From Chloroflexota bacterium (GTDB lineage: Bacteria; Chloroflexota; Anaerolineae; UBA1429), in NCBI GenBank assembly GCA_012729455.1, contig JAAYDC010000029.1:62001-126000 (forward strand): 64,000 nt of DNA, read 5' to 3'. Shown piece after piece: positions 63,176 through 64,000 of this stretch. The translations under genes and the position numbers were made by a program. A model generated the notes under the pieces. It saw only the letters and a list, made by a program, of their open reading frames with translations. It did no database searches and was not told where the DNA came from. Every line of letters starts with the position of its first letter. The stretch's first letter is position 1.

Positions 63176-64000
63176 ATGTTTAAACAGCTGATCCGTGCCA
63201 TGCGCCCCAAGCAGTGGGCCAAGAACGTGTTTGTGTTTGCCGGCGTGGTATTTGACGGCCGCCTGGCGGATATGCGCGCGGTGGTCAACAGCCTGGCGGC
63301 CTTTGTAGTCTTTTGCCTGATCTCGGGCGCGATCTATCTGCTCAACGACCTGGCCGATATCGAAAAGGACCGCCAGCACCCCAAGAAGCGCTTCCGCCCG
63401 CTGGCTTCGGGCGCGCTCAGCCCGCGCGTTGCCCTGGCGGCCGCGGTGGTCATCCTGGTGCTGGGGTTGGCGGCGGCCTTTTGGCTCGACCCGGTCTTTG
63501 GCGCCATTGCGGCGGCGTATGTAGTGCTGATGCTGGCTTATAACGCCATCCTCAAACATGTGGTGATCCTGGACGTGATGACGGTGGCGGCCGGCTTTGT
63601 GCTGCGGGTGGCAGCCGGCGCGGCGGTCGTGCACGTTTCGCGCTTTTCGCCCTGGCTGTACGTCTGCACGACCTTTGTGGCTCTGTTTATCGCCATCAAC
63701 AAGCGCCGCCACGAGCTGGTCCTGCTGGCGGATGGCGCCGCCAACCACCGCGCCATCCTCGACCAATACACCCCCGCGCTGATCGACGACATGTCCTCCC
63801 TGGTGACTACTGCCACGCTGGTGGCGTATTCCACCTATACCTTTGCCGCCCCCAACGTGCCCGAAAATGGCGCGATGATGTTAACGATCCCCTATGTGCT
63901 GTACGGGATCTTTCGCTACCAGTATCTGGTACGCAGCCGCAACCAGGGCGGCGCGCCCGAAGACCTCGTGCTGGGCGACTGGCCGCTGATCATCTGCTGC
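63176..64000 (+). CDS. UbiA-family prenyltransferase, decaprenyl-phosphate phosphoribosyltransferase-like (partial)
   Basis: 275 residues from ATG 63176, running off the right edge. A polytopic membrane protein. The N-terminal MRPKQWAKNVFVFAG and first Asp-rich motif NDLADIEKDRQHPKKR (residues 57-72) match the subgroup of 5-phosphoribosyl-1-diphosphate:decaprenyl-phosphate phosphoribosyltransferases, which make a lipid-linked pentose donor for wall polysaccharide. Ordinary UbiA would attach a prenyl chain to an aromatic ring. The second motif region begins LDVMTVAAGFVLRVAAGA. RBS is weak (GGGAAACC). The C-terminus is not in the window. Confidence 0.85.
   Translation, partial: MFKQLIRAMRPKQWAKNVFVFAGVVFDGRLADMRAVVNSLAAFVVFCLISGAIYLLNDLADIEKDRQHPKKRFRPLASGALSPRVALAAAVVILVLGLAAAFWLDPVFGAIAAAYVVLMLAYNAILKHVVILDVMTVAAGFVLRVAAGAAVVHVSRFSPWLYVCTTFVALFIAINKRRHELVLLADGAANHRAILDQYTPALIDDMSSLVTTATLVAYSTYTFAAPNVPENGAMMLTIPYVLYGIFRYQYLVRSRNQGGAPEDLVLGDWPLIICC

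Noticed and set aside
1-64000. tRNA, rRNA and riboswitch genes
   Set aside because: None was recognised on either strand by reading; weak structured RNAs could have been missed without a covariance search.

Overview
The window is a stretch of GC-rich bacterial chromosome, almost fully coding, with strong GGAGG-type ribosome binding sites and many sigma70-like promoters (-35/-10 boxes 16-17 nt apart). The gene content suggests a Chloroflexota (Anaerolineae-like) bacterium, probably anaerobic or facultative. Pointers are a lipoprotein with a QATLTA-type repeat, carbohydrate ABC transporters without their own ATPase, a LysM-glycoside hydrolase, a LuxR-kelch membrane protein, an electron-bifurcating NfnAB pair and a membrane-anchored FtsX-like protein. 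The lineage is inferred from style of content; no 16S rRNA, ribosomal protein or tRNA gene was seen.

Layout. 1-9.8 kb: partial lipoprotein, mug, a large putative glycosidase, an M20 peptidase, a dUTPase/dCTP-deaminase-fold protein with an SPFH protein, a secreted LysM-glycosidase, mscL and a flavodoxin. 10-17.4 kb: sugar ABC transporter (binding protein and two permeases), a giant FtsX permease, a nuclease lipoprotein and a small membrane protein. 17.5-26.7 kb: SIS isomerase, nfnB-nfnA, small membrane proteins, DUF503, then an operon of LuxR-kelch regulator, OsmC and dihydrolipoamide dehydrogenase, then an ArsA-type ATPase pair. 26.7-34 kb: a minus-strand operon gcvT, class III aminotransferase, 4Fe-4S aldo/keto reductase and mutarotase-like protein. 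In it the reductase is dead (N-terminal frameshift, three in-frame stops) and split by about 3 kb of AT-rich, Firmicutes-like DNA. 34-37 kb: Hsp70-like protein, patatin and SCP2 protein. 37.4-43 kb: a Dlt-like surface acylation operon (AMP-ligase, GNAT, carrier protein, MBOAT, SGNH). 43-48.3 kb: branched-chain-amino-acid-type ABC proteins with two amidohydrolases. 48.4-55.1 kb: an operon of GNAT-VOC fusion, beta-lactamase-fold hydrolase, UroD-like protein, TIM-barrel protein and AAC(3)-like protein. 55-64 kb: binding lipoprotein, FAD oxidoreductase, uronate-isomerase-like hydrolase, oligoendopeptidase F, rRNA methyltransferase, NUDIX and a partial UbiA prenyltransferase.

How it fits together. 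Much of the window serves uptake and hydrolysis of sugars, peptides and acylated amino acids, plus envelope work. Two sets look most worth study: the Dlt-like operon with an extra acetyltransferase, and the LuxR-kelch/OsmC/Lpd operon, which may couple an envelope sensor to a lipoyl-dependent thiol peroxidase. Several otherwise well-conserved genes (37.8, 54.75 and 62.68 kb) carry a single small frameshift, which could be real decay or sequence error.
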